NCBI GenBank assembly: GCA_029934195.1 | Contig: JAOZMQ010000030.1 | Location: 1-14,944 of the forward strand | Direction: 5' to 3' | Length of the DNA stretch: 14,944 nt | Source: Candidatus Cloacimonadota bacterium | GTDB taxonomy: Bacteria > Cloacimonadota > Cloacimonadia > Cloacimonadales > JAOZMQ01 | Part shown: positions 1-8,900 of the stretch, piece after piece | Layout of the letters: each line of letters begins with the position of its first letter | How positions within the stretch are numbered: position 1 is the first letter of the stretch | The notes under the pieces: generated by a model | Databases searched by the model: none | The model's input: the letters and a program-made list of their open reading frames with translations, nothing else | What the model was told of the DNA's origin: nothing | Made by a program: the position numbers and the translations under genes

Positions 1-334
1 GTTCTTCATGGTTAAAAAATTCCTTTTCGTTCAGATACTATTTATAGAATTAGCGAAAAAAGAAAACTATGAGGTCAGGAGTTCTGAATTTGCATTTAAA
101 ACAGAAAAACATTGACTATTTACCACCTGCAAATTTTTTAAAAAATGATAATAATTTTAGAAATTGGAATTATACAAAACTATTTTATTTTCCAAATAGA
201 AGATGTACCAATAAAATTTATGCTAACCATAATTATTTTTTATTGATTTCTCCATCAAAAAAGAAGTATTTTGGGAAATTCTTGATATAAATTCTACTTA
301 TTAAGATTGATAAGATATTAGAGAAAAAAGGAAA
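1..334. other. Left-edge region with no convincing gene
   Basis: This stretch precedes the flippase gene. An open frame with no stop runs in from the left edge (positions 2-115, plus strand, ending at TGA) and would give about 37 residues ending SSEFAFKTEKH. It could be the 3' end of an upstream gene, but two other frames also enter from the edge and stop sooner (13-15 and 45-47), so the true upstream end cannot be fixed. A 73-codon frame at 69-290 is Lys/Asn/Phe-rich with no recognisable motif and no ribosome binding site, as expected by chance in such AT-rich DNA. I see no terminator hairpin, tRNA or repeat. The last 30 bases form the flippase leader, which contains AAGGA just before its ATG. 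Confidence 0.4.
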
Positions 335-1795
335 ATGAATAAAGACACAATAAAAAAATTAATTATTTATGGTGGTGGAAATTTATTAAACAATTTAATA
401 AGTTTGATGATAATACCTATTATCACACGACAATTTCTCCCTGAAGAATACTCAATTTATTCTCTTTCTTTACAATTTATTGCTTTTGCCAGTTTAATTT
501 ATTATCTTGGAATGCAACAATCAATTATTTCCTTTTTTTATAATGAAAAGACCGATTCCTACAAATTTACATTTATCTGCTCAGTTTTAATAATAACTTT
601 GATTTCGAGTTTTTTTTGCTCATCAATTATTCTCTTGTTTCGAGATAAGATTTCTTTATTGATTTATAATTCTTCGCAGTATGGAACCACAATTTTACTG
701 CTAAGTTTTGTCTTAATCTTTGATGTTATCAGAGGCATCTCAATGAGTATTTTTCATATTATGGAAAAATCACTTCAATACTCATTACATAATATTATAA
801 AGAATTCTATTATGTTTACATTACTTGTTTTTGCTTATTTTTCCAAAATTCTTTCTATTGATATTATTATTCAATTACTACTATTTACATCTTTTTTGTC
901 AGTCATATTTACCTCAATCGGAATAATCAGAATCCTAAAATCATTAACTAAAAGTAATTTTGCCCATAGATATTTTGATATAAAACTCATTAAAGAAATG
1001 TTGCTTTTTGGGATTCCAATGATTCCCGGATCGTTAGGATTTCTAATTTTGAGAATTTCTGATAGATTTATGATTGGAAAACTTTCTATAAATAAGCTTT
1101 ATGACCTTGGAATTTATGATGTAAGTTATCGTCTTGGAATGATAATGGCTTTTATTAATTTTCTAATAGTTGCTGTATATTATCCAAAAATTATGCAATG
1201 TAAAGATAAAAGTACATCAAATAAAATGAATAAATCGGTTCTCAATATTTATTTAATTCTATCCACTTTTCTTGGTTCATTAATCATCCTTTTTTCTTCA
1301 GAAATATTTCAAATATTTGTAGGAATCGATTTTCGTGCTGGTGAAAAAATCGTCTTTTTTGGAGTCATTTCTGCTTTTTTAACAGGAAGTCGAAATATTT
1401 TCAATATCACTTTGTATAAAGAAAAAAAATCAAAGTTAATGGCTGGAATTGTTGTTTTTGGTGCTTCTATAAATATTGGATTGAATTTTATTTTTATTCC
1501 AATATATGGAATTTATGGTGCAGGTTTTTCTTCAATTATTGCCTATTTTATTTTAACTTCATTGAATCATTACTTCTCAGAGAAAATTAGTTTTAGTGGT
1601 TATCGTTTAGCAAATATTTTTCCTTCAATAATTATCTTTTTTGTTTTTGCCTTTATAAATTTCAAGATAGAATCTTCTATAATGTTTCTATGGATTAAGA
1701 TTATTTTTTCATTAATTATAACAAGTATATTGATCTTTTGGTTATATAAAAAAAATGAAAACCTGTTAAAAAGAAATCCACTGTTAAAAAAATAG
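335..1795 (+). CDS. Wzx/MATE-like polysaccharide (O-antigen type) flippase
   Basis: This is a 486-residue integral inner-membrane protein, almost entirely hydrophobic segments (about 12-14 predicted by eye) with short basic loops. The N-terminus (KLIIYGGGNLLNNLISL, then PIITRQFLPEEYSIYSL) fits the first helix pair of the polysaccharide biosynthesis/oligosaccharide flippase family. The middle, near residues 226-270, has the family's G-P-x-x-P-G ... SDRFMIG ... LGIYDVSYRLG signature. Such proteins flip undecaprenyl-linked oligosaccharides to the periplasmic face for O-antigen, capsule or exopolysaccharide assembly. The length is typical. ATG at 335 is chosen because AAGGA (328-332) lies just upstream, although the spacing of 2 bases is short. 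The upstream neighbour is outside the window, so a glycan cluster to the left is likely but unseen. The 3' end overlaps the convergent TauE-type gene by 12 bases. The substrate cannot be told from sequence. Confidence 0.9.
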   Translation: MNKDTIKKLIIYGGGNLLNNLISLMIIPIITRQFLPEEYSIYSLSLQFIAFASLIYYLGMQQSIISFFYNEKTDSYKFTFICSVLIITLISSFFCSSIILLFRDKISLLIYNSSQYGTTILLLSFVLIFDVIRGISMSIFHIMEKSLQYSLHNIIKNSIMFTLLVFAYFSKILSIDIIIQLLLFTSFLSVIFTSIGIIRILKSLTKSNFAHRYFDIKLIKEMLLFGIPMIPGSLGFLILRISDRFMIGKLSINKLYDLGIYDVSYRLGMIMAFINFLIVAVYYPKIMQCKDKSTSNKMNKSVLNIYLILSTFLGSLIILFSSEIFQIFVGIDFRAGEKIVFFGVISAFLTGSRNIFNITLYKEKKSKLMAGIVVFGASINIGLNFIFIPIYGIYGAGFSSIIAYFILTSLNHYFSEKISFSGYRLANIFPSIIIFFVFAFINFKIESSIMFLWIKIIFSLIITSILIFWLYKKNENLLKRNPLLKK

Positions 1796-2545
1796 ATTCT
1801 TCAAATAACTAAAGATTCCAAAAAGATTCAAACAAGCAATAATTATGGTCGTTAAAATAATTATTCTTACAAATGAATTTCCTTTTTTTACTGCAATTTT
1901 CACTCCGAGATAAGCACCAATAATATTTCCTGAAGCAAGAAGCAAACTATATTTCCAAATAATTTTCCCGGAAAAAGCAAAAATTAATACAACTGGAATT
2001 GTATAACAAAAAACAATAAAAACCTTAATTGCATTGGCTTTAACCAAATCAAACTTTTCTATAAAGTTTAGAGACCCAAGCAAAATAAATCCAATTCCGG
2101 CTTGAATATATCCGCCATAGAATCCGACAATGAAAAAGATTGTGAGCTCAAGCCAAAAGGGTAATTTTTTGTACTCTGATGATTCAATTTTTTTCTTTGG
2201 TTTTAACATCAAAATCAAAATTAGGAGCAGGACAATTCCCAAAATTTTATCAAAAATTTCCGGTTTTGTGTTTATGACAAAAAACGACCCAAAAATAGCA
2301 CCACCAATAGAAGCAAAAACTATTGGTAAATAATTCTTTATTTTCAAGATTTCTTGTTTATGAAAATTGTAAGAACCTGTTCCATTTTGAAAGAGAATAG
2401 CAACCCTATTTGTTGACATTGCAGTAATGGAATCAAATCCAGCCAATAGCATTACAGGAAGAACAATCAATGATCCACCACCTGCAAGAGTATTTATAAA
2501 ACCTGCTGAAATTCCAGCTAAAAAAAGTAGTATTGGTATTAACAT
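1784..2545 (-). CDS. TauE/SafE-family membrane transporter (sulfite exporter-like)
   Basis: This is a 253-residue polytopic membrane protein. The first segment carries the family signature G-x-x-A-G-F-I-N-x-L-A-G-G-G-S (residues about 11-25), followed by the LP...AGFDSITAMSTNRVA region. The pattern recurs in the second half as GFYGGYIQAGIGFILLG, the internal two-fold repeat typical of TauE/SafE (DUF81) proteins. About eight membrane segments can be seen. Members are linked to export or import of sulfite, sulfoacetate or other small organic anions, but most are uncharacterised and the substrate here is unknown. It is the third gene of a minus-strand cluster, starting 12 bases after the phosphatase stop codon. 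Only a weak purine run (AGAGAAAA) precedes its ATG, so translation may depend on upstream ribosomes. Its stop lies inside the 3' end of the convergent flippase gene. The family is secure; a role in LPS metabolism is not implied. Confidence 0.9.
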   Translation of the reverse strand: MLIPILLFLAGISAGFINTLAGGGSLIVLPVMLLAGFDSITAMSTNRVAILFQNGTGSYNFHKQEILKIKNYLPIVFASIGGAIFGSFFVINTKPEIFDKILGIVLLLILILMLKPKKKIESSEYKKLPFWLELTIFFIVGFYGGYIQAGIGFILLGSLNFIEKFDLVKANAIKVFIVFCYTIPVVLIFAFSGKIIWKYSLLLASGNIIGAYLGVKIAVKKGNSFVRIIILTTIIIACLNLFGIFSYLKNLFF

Positions 2546-2557
2546 TTTTCTCTAATT

Positions 2558-3133
2558 CTATTTTGAATTCAATTCCAAAATCAGATCTACAGCCAAAGTG
2601 AAATTCTCTACAATGAAATCCGGTCGTATTTTCCAATTCTTTCTATTATTCATAAATTCAGCTTTACCATTTCCTGTAAGCACTAAAATTGTTTTCAAAC
2701 CTGCATTTTTACCAAAGACAATATCTGAGATTTTATCACCAACCATAAAAGATTCCTTTCTTATAAAATCATATTTCTTTTGAATTTTACGAAACATTCC
2801 TAATTTTGGTTTTCTATCTTCATGCTCGATATTATATGGTGATATTGTACCAAGTTTGTGGTAAGGTGAAATAAAAATGTCATCAACAAAAGCTTCTTTT
2901 TCAGATAGTAATTCTTTGAAACGTTGATTGACATTTTCCAATTGTTCAAACGAAAAAATATTTCTCGCAATTCCAGATTGATTAGAAACAACAACAACTT
3001 TATAACCTTGAATATTTAATCGAGCGATTGCTTCCGGCACTCCGTCGAACAATTTCATTCTCTCCGGAGAATCAATATATCCGTCATTATCAATATTCAA
3101 AGTACCATCTCTATCCAACAAAATCATTTTCAT
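2558..3133 (-). CDS. gmhB: GmhB-like HAD phosphatase (heptose-bisphosphate phosphatase family)
   Basis: This is a 191-residue soluble HAD-superfamily phosphatase of the histidinol-phosphatase/GmhB group. Motif I is DRDGT (nucleophile D7, general acid D9), motif II is SNQSG (S50), motif III is RKPKLGM with K108, and motif IV is GDKISD (D133, D137). GmhB removes the 7-phosphate of D-glycero-D-manno-heptose 1,7-bisphosphate, a step towards ADP-heptose for the LPS core. The loop between motifs II and III (about residues 87-107) is present, but the protein has no cysteine, so the usual Cys/His zinc site is missing. I start it at ATG 3133 rather than at TTG 3136 because lptD ends there in a TGATG overlap and GGGAG (3143-3147) lies 9 bases upstream. 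Linkage to lptD supports an LPS role. Exact substrate (alpha or beta heptose, or another sugar phosphate) is unresolved. Confidence 0.8.
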   Translation of the reverse strand: MKMILLDRDGTLNIDNDGYIDSPERMKLFDGVPEAIARLNIQGYKVVVVSNQSGIARNIFSFEQLENVNQRFKELLSEKEAFVDDIFISPYHKLGTISPYNIEHEDRKPKLGMFRKIQKKYDFIRKESFMVGDKISDIVFGKNAGLKTILVLTGNGKAEFMNNRKNWKIRPDFIVENFTLAVDLILELNSK

Positions 3134-5721
3134 CAATGCTTTCTCCCGGAAGTTCTAAATTTCAAATCTTGAGGTAATTTTACATTTGCCAAAACAAAGC
3201 GATAATCCCAGAAATCAGTACTTTTATTAAACTTAAAAGAAAGATACCAACAATGCAAATCTCGATTAATTGACAAACTATGTGACCGTAATTCGTGCGT
3301 AATTACATCATAATAATTACTATAAGAAAGAGACCATTTTTGAGTGATTCGACAACTCAAAGAATTATGAAGACTATGAGATTCACTTTTGGAAATGAGA
3401 TTTTTTGAATAACTATGAGAAATTGATAATGACCACTTATCCTGAATTTCCTTTATTATTGAATCTTGTACATCACTCTCTTTAGCATTCTTTTCTTTTT
3501 CAATATCAGTTTTTTCCACCTCTTCTTCATTAGAATCTTTCTCGTGTAGAATTTCTTTTTTTTCACTTTTCTTTTTTGATTTAAAAAATTTATTTGACTC
3601 GAATTTATTTGGTTCTTGAGGAAAATATTCAATAAAATTGAGATTACCGCTAAATGATATTGAATTTGACACTCTCCAATCAATAATTTCAAAATTGAAA
3701 ATATCTTGATTAGCTGAACCATTACTTCTTAATGAAAAATCAATTCCAGCAATTTTTGCTTTTGCAGGTGTAATTGTAAATCTATGTGAAATATTTTTAA
3801 ATCCGGTATCTTCAGCTTCAAAATCATAAGATGTTCCGGAAGTCATTGAAAAAAATCCATTAATGGTTTTTTCTTTTCTACCATCTTTCTTGTCAACTCC
3901 GGCAATTTTTAAATCCCATTTATTAGCAATAGAAAATGTCATTCTTTTGCTTTTATTTCCACTTCCAATACCCACATTTCCGAATCGATAATATTTACTA
4001 TTCTCGTGAAAATCAGGTGTGTAAGTATAAGAAACATTTGGTGTCATTGTGTGTCTTATTGCAGATAAATATCCTTTTTTATAAGTTTTTACTCCATACA
4101 AATTAAACGAAGAACTTGTACTAAAATGATAATCATTTGCTCTAACAAATTTTTTCTCGTTTTTATCTCTATCAAACCAAGCTTCGTTGTAACTACAGGA
4201 TTGTGTAAGATTCAACCAGCCTTTCAATTTGTAATTATAGCTTAAAGAAGCAGAATGTTTGATACCTGCATTATGTTGAGTAATATAATTGCCGATTGAA
4301 TCTCTTTCAACTTTGTATAGAATTGCTTTTAAATCAGCATCAGGATTAGTAGTATAACCGACTTGAGAACCAGAAATATTATAGGATACATAAAAATTTT
4401 CATACCATTTTTCTACATCTTCTTCTTGCTTTTTATCGATAATTTCTGTATTCTTTTCACCTTCTTTATCTTCGTCATCTTTTACAAAAAATTCATAAAG
4501 CGGTTTAGATGGAAGAGAATATTTGAAAGATGGTAAAGTGATATTTTTCTTGTCAGTTACCATATTATTTCTGTAGCTTCCGGAAAGATAAAATGAACGA
4601 CCCCACAATTGAGTTTTAAAGGCAACACTGGAATCCATACTTTCCGTTAACCGTTTTTCTGGATCAACTTCATTTTCCCAAATTTCTTTGCTATTAACAA
4701 AATTTATATTGGCATCAAGAGTTTTTCTATAACCGATTTCATGATGATGTTTTTCTTTCAATTGCCAATAATAAGTAGCTTTTTCAATGTCCGGATTCTC
4801 TTTTTTTCTTAGACTCGTAAATAGTTTACCATTAAACATATAACGTTTTAAATAATCAAAATCAAATCTTGTTTCCCAGCCGGTTAATTCATAATAATCA
4901 TATTCCAATAAAACATCAGCATAATCTTTAATAGCGAAAAAATAAGAGAGATTTTTCAAGTATTTCCCGTCAACATTATTATACCCGGGTTCTGGAACAA
5001 GAAAACCGGTTTTTCTACCTCTTTTAATAGAAAAGGTTCCAAAAGGAGCAATCAAAATTGGGAAATGATTTACATAGAATAACATCGGTTTGGCAACAAT
5101 TTTATCTCCTTTATAAATCCGCATGTATTTTGCTTGCATATGAAAATGTGGATTTTTGGCATCACAATTAGTAAAGATTCCTTCATCAATATCGTAAACA
5201 TTTTTACTAACTTTTCGTAATTCATTTCCATAACAATATCCGGTATCAAATTTTGTTGCCCCAGAAATAACATAACCGGTTTGACTATCAAAATCATACT
5301 TCAAACCGTCTCCAATAACTAAAGTTCCCTTATCCTGCATCCAAGCATTCCCAAATGATTCCGCTTGTCCTTTATCTAAATTGATTGATATCGTATCTGA
5401 TTTCAACTGAGTTGTTTGATATTCCAAAAAAGCATCTCCAAGTAAATCAACTTGTTCTGATAAAAGAAAATAAGCTGAACTATCGGCAGAATAAAGTAAA
5501 GAATCAATTTCAATTGAATCTATTTTTGCTACAACATCATCTAATAAAAGAGAATCTTGTACTACTGTCAACTGCTCATTTTCTGAATGAATAGTTTCTT
5601 TATCTTTCGTTGAATCTTCGGAATAACTATTTTCACCAAAATCTTGTAATTGAGAAAAAAGAGGAATCATAAAGCACAAGATTATAATTAAATATATATT
5701 TTTTTTAAGGATATTTATCAT
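3133..5721 (-). CDS. lptD: LPS-assembly outer membrane protein LptD (Bacteroidota-like type)
   Basis: This is an 862-residue outer-membrane protein that would receive LPS from the periplasmic Lpt bridge and insert it into the outer leaflet. Residues 1-24 form a signal peptide (KKN, then a hydrophobic core, cleavage plausible after LFS). Residues about 30-95 are Ser/Asp-rich. About 110-230 form an OstA/LptA-like beta-jellyroll, with the marker stretches GIFTNCDAKNPHFHMQAKYM and LIAPFGTFSIKRGRKTGFLVP, much as in Bacteroidota LptD. The rest, to the C-terminus, alternates aromatic and polar residues as expected of a beta-barrel. Two Lys/Glu-rich insertions (about 411-440 and 708-752) look like large loops. 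Cysteines lie near 163 and 186; whether they form a disulfide is unknown. It heads the lptD-gmhB-TauE cluster. ATG 5721 lacks a Shine-Dalgarno sequence, but a TTGACA box stands 32 bases upstream. Confidence 0.88.
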   Translation of the reverse strand: MINILKKNIYLIIILCFMIPLFSQLQDFGENSYSEDSTKDKETIHSENEQLTVVQDSLLLDDVVAKIDSIEIDSLLYSADSSAYFLLSEQVDLLGDAFLEYQTTQLKSDTISINLDKGQAESFGNAWMQDKGTLVIGDGLKYDFDSQTGYVISGATKFDTGYCYGNELRKVSKNVYDIDEGIFTNCDAKNPHFHMQAKYMRIYKGDKIVAKPMLFYVNHFPILIAPFGTFSIKRGRKTGFLVPEPGYNNVDGKYLKNLSYFFAIKDYADVLLEYDYYELTGWETRFDFDYLKRYMFNGKLFTSLRKKENPDIEKATYYWQLKEKHHHEIGYRKTLDANINFVNSKEIWENEVDPEKRLTESMDSSVAFKTQLWGRSFYLSGSYRNNMVTDKKNITLPSFKYSLPSKPLYEFFVKDDEDKEGEKNTEIIDKKQEEDVEKWYENFYVSYNISGSQVGYTTNPDADLKAILYKVERDSIGNYITQHNAGIKHSASLSYNYKLKGWLNLTQSCSYNEAWFDRDKNEKKFVRANDYHFSTSSSFNLYGVKTYKKGYLSAIRHTMTPNVSYTYTPDFHENSKYYRFGNVGIGSGNKSKRMTFSIANKWDLKIAGVDKKDGRKEKTINGFFSMTSGTSYDFEAEDTGFKNISHRFTITPAKAKIAGIDFSLRSNGSANQDIFNFEIIDWRVSNSISFSGNLNFIEYFPQEPNKFESNKFFKSKKKSEKKEILHEKDSNEEEVEKTDIEKEKNAKESDVQDSIIKEIQDKWSLSISHSYSKNLISKSESHSLHNSLSCRITQKWSLSYSNYYDVITHELRSHSLSINRDLHCWYLSFKFNKSTDFWDYRFVLANVKLPQDLKFRTSGRKH
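3143..3147 (-). promoter_or_regulatory. Shine-Dalgarno site of the gmhB-like gene inside lptD
   Basis: GGGAG on the minus strand, within the last codons of lptD, is followed after 9 bases by ATG 3133. The lptD stop TGA and this ATG share one base (TGATG). This fixes the phosphatase start and suggests coupled translation of the two genes. Confidence 0.7.
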
Positions 5722-5727
5722 AGTAAA

Positions 5728-5758
5728 AGCATAATTTTTTTATGGATAATTGTGTCAA
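5728..5758 (-). promoter_or_regulatory. Candidate sigma70-type promoter of lptD
   Basis: On the minus strand a perfect TTGACA (-35, at 5758-5753) is followed after 19 bases by TATGCT (-10, at 5733-5728; 4 of 6 consensus bases). A start point about 7 bases further on would fall at or next to the lptD ATG, giving a leaderless or nearly leaderless mRNA, which agrees with the absence of a Shine-Dalgarno sequence. The -10 match and the long spacer are weak in such AT-rich DNA, so only the -35 box is striking. Confidence 0.3.
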
Positions 5759-5821
5759 GTAAAGAGAAAACGAGAAAACTTTAGCCATCTTTCAGAATAG
5801 AAGAAAAGGAGATTACTCTTC

Positions 5822-5870
5822 CCAAAAATCCCGAAGTCCTTGCTAAAGCGAGGAACTCCGGTCTTTTTGG
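5822..5870. repeat. Imperfect palindrome / bidirectional terminator-like hairpin
   Basis: The left arm (5822-5843, CCAAAAATCCC...CCTTGC) pairs with the right arm (5848-5870, GCGAGG...CCGGTCTTTTTGG) around a TAAA loop at 5844-5847. The loop-proximal stem CCTTGC/GCGAGG pairs fully with one G-T wobble. A bulge and a few mismatches follow, then a C-C-A5/T5-G-G base. A GC-rich stem with A's before and T's after is the shape of a bidirectional intrinsic terminator. It sits between two divergent genes, however, where no coding transcript should end, so it may instead be a dispersed palindromic repeat or an insulator. No second copy was noticed in this window. Confidence 0.6.
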
Positions 5871-5995
5871 AATTTTCCTGTTTTTAAACTGTCACATAAA
5901 TTTTATTAGTTTTTTTAAAAAAGATTATAGACAAAATATCATTTAATTCAATTATGTTATTTTAAAATATATTTAAATTATTGCGGGAAGTATTT
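5871..5995 (+). promoter_or_regulatory. Leader/promoter region of the secreted dockerin protein gene
   Basis: This very AT-rich stretch leads into the plus-strand gene. A TAGACA (5928-5933) and TATGTT (5953-5958) pair has the same 19-base spacing as the lptD candidate, but both hexamers are weak and this may be chance. GGGAAG (5985-5990) lies 5 bases before ATG 5996 and serves as a poor Shine-Dalgarno sequence. It supports that ATG over the in-frame TTG at 5981, which would have no ribosome binding site. Confidence 0.25.
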
Positions 5996-8900
5996 ATGTA
6001 TAGAAAAATTATATTAATCGTTATTATTGAAATTCTTTTTTTAAGTCATTGTTTTGCATTTGATTCTATAATTATTACGGATGCAAATAAAAATTTACGC
6101 GAATTTAATTCTTCAAAAAAACACAACAAAATCGTAACGGATTCTTCCCCGGATTCTATTAAATGTATTAATATTCAAGCAGATGCATATATGGATTTAC
6201 AATTTGAATACAATTTGTATGAAAATTCCGGAAACATTATGAGCCAAGCAGGTTGTGAGTGTGATGGAAATTTTATTTATACTACAGTATGGAATTCTAA
6301 CGATATTTTGATTTTTGATTTGGATGGAAATTATATCGAAAGCTTCCAAATAGAAGGTGTTAATTATCTTAGAGATCTTGCATTTGATGGTCATTTTATG
6401 TATGGAGGAAGTGCCGATAATTTTTTCTATAAAATGGATTTTAGCTCGCAGGAATTAATTGAAATTATTTCATCACCTGAAAAAGTTCGATCAATCTCTT
6501 ATGACGAAAGATATGATGCCTTTTGGGTAAACAATTGGGATAGTGATATTTATCTGATTGATCGGCAAGGTTTTTCCATAATGCAAATTGAACAATGCCC
6601 AAGTATTTATGGTTCAGCTTATGATGATATTTCAGAAGGAGGTCCATATTTATGGGTTTTTTCCGGTACAAATTCGGCATACGATAAACATTTTGAGCAA
6701 ATTGATTTGAATACTTTAGAATTTACAGGTCTTGCATATCAAGTATCAACTTCATTCAATGGAAATACAGGTGTTGCCGGAGGTTGCTTTATCAGTGATG
6801 GAATAATTGAAGATTCATTCAGTATTTGCGGTTTAATTCAGGCAAATGGTTTTGTAGGTTACGAATTAGCAGAGCAATCATATTTTGCAATTCCGGACAA
6901 ATCGACAGAAATGGAAGTTTTACCTGATATGTTTGGTGAGCTATCTGCTGAAATTCAATGGATAAATCCTCTTTGTGATATTTTCGCAAATCCTCTTACC
7001 GCAATTGATTCTGTCGTGATTTATTTTGATAATATTTCCAGTGCAACAATTCTTTCTCCTCAACCCGGAGCAAACGAATCTCTTACAATCAATAACATCT
7101 TATCGAATGGTTTTCATCTTATTTCAATTAAAGCATTTAACGAATTTGGTGGAGGGCGATTAATATCTAAAAATCAATGGATTGGTTTTGATGTTCCAAA
7201 TGCTGTAACAAATTTAATTTTAGAAGATAATAATGGTGATGCTCAATTATTTTGGGAAAATCCGATTGATGGTTTACACAATTTATTTCTTTCTCCTTTA
7301 ACCGGTTATAAAATTATAAGATCCGATGGCGAAGAATTCTTTCTTAATGGAATCACTGATTCTTGGGTGGATACATCTGTACCTGAACCACGCAATTATT
7401 GGTATGAAGTTATTACAATAAATGATTTTGGAGAAGGTGGAATTTTAAGATCAAATTTTGAACTTCTATTTTCAGAAAATATTTTAGTTTTTGAAGAATT
7501 TTATGATTATTTACCGGAAGGATGGTCCGTTGAAGGTGAAACAAATAATTGGGAACAATCCTTTACAAATATTGCTGGTAACATATCACCTGAAGCAAAG
7601 TTCTCGTGGTATCCGGATTTTCAAGGAGAGCAAAAATTAATTTCACCTGCTTACAATACTTTGGGAGCATTTTGTTTGAATTTGACATTTAATTATCTGG
7701 TTTATGATTGGATTGGAGGAACAACTTTTGGAGTAAAAGCAAGCACAAATGGAGTAGATTGGTTTCCTATTTGGTCTGAAGAAATCTACGGTAATGTCCC
7801 TGCCACTACTAAAAGAGTAATGATAAATTCACAACAATTTTTCTCAGATTCTTTCCAATTTGCTTTTTTCTTTGAAGGAGATTCTAACAATATTGATCGA
7901 ATTTATTTAGATGATGTTGTATTAAAATATGAACCAAATCCACCCGGAATTATCTCTGGTCATGTTGATATTGTAAATACTATTTTACCATACGATATTG
8001 AAGATGTTGTAATTGAAGCTGAAATGATTTCTGTTCATCCAGATTCATTTGGAAATTATGAATTTGAAATATTTGAAGGCATTCATAATATTAAAGCAAG
8101 CTTACTTGGTTTTGAGAATGTTTCAAATTACTCTGTTGAAGTTATCAGTAATGAAACGACACCAAACATTGATTTTCTGTTAAATCCTAATTTTTGGTAT
8201 CAATGGAATGACGATGATATTGAAAACAGTCTTGGATTAAGTGAAGGGGGAACTTTCCAAGTTGCAAGCCGATTTGAAAATGGAGATTTACCGGCTGGTT
8301 TTGTTATAGATGGAGCAAAATTAAAAATTGATACAGAAAATTGCGAATTAATTTTTCGGATTTGGGAGAGTTTAGAAAATAATATTCCGGAAAATCTTAT
8401 CTATGAGCAAGATATTTCTGATTTATATGAGCCTAATTGTCAATGGACATTAGTACTCGAAGAAGAAATATTGGTGGATAATTTCCATGATTATTGGATA
8501 GGTTTTCAGGTAACTCATGCCAATAATACATATCCTGTTGCTTGTGACACTGGACCTGCAATTTCCGAAAAAGGTGATTGGATTTATATTAATAATGAAT
8601 GGTCACAATTAAGCCTGATTTCACAATACAATATTAATTGGGCTATTGCTGCACATATTGGTCTAACTGATGAACCTCTCTACGGTGATGTTGATATGAA
8701 TTTGGATATTGAATCGTATGATGCGGCTATAACACTACAATATGCACTTGATATGGATCCAATTCCAGAAATTGATCCTACACCTTGGGAAGAAGTAAGA
8801 TTATTACAAGCTGATGTAGATGGTAATAATAGCATTATGGCAATAGATGCATCACTTATTCTGCAATTTGTAATTGGTATAATAACAGAATTTCCTGTTC

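Noticed and set aside
69..290. 73-codon plus-strand open frame at the left edge
   Set aside because: No ribosome binding site, no motif or membrane pattern, and a composition expected from translating random AT-rich DNA; better treated as intergenic.
3456..3722. Lys-rich 88-codon minus-strand frame inside lptD
   Set aside because: It is an out-of-frame reading of the charged LptD insertion, with no start signals of its own.
5822..5870. Hairpin as a simple terminator for lptD or the dockerin protein gene
   Set aside because: It lies upstream of both divergent genes, not after either, so it cannot be their 3' terminator.
5981..5983. TTG as the start of the dockerin protein
   Set aside because: No ribosome binding site precedes it, and the signal peptide begins cleanly at ATG 5996, which has GGGAAG 5 bases upstream.
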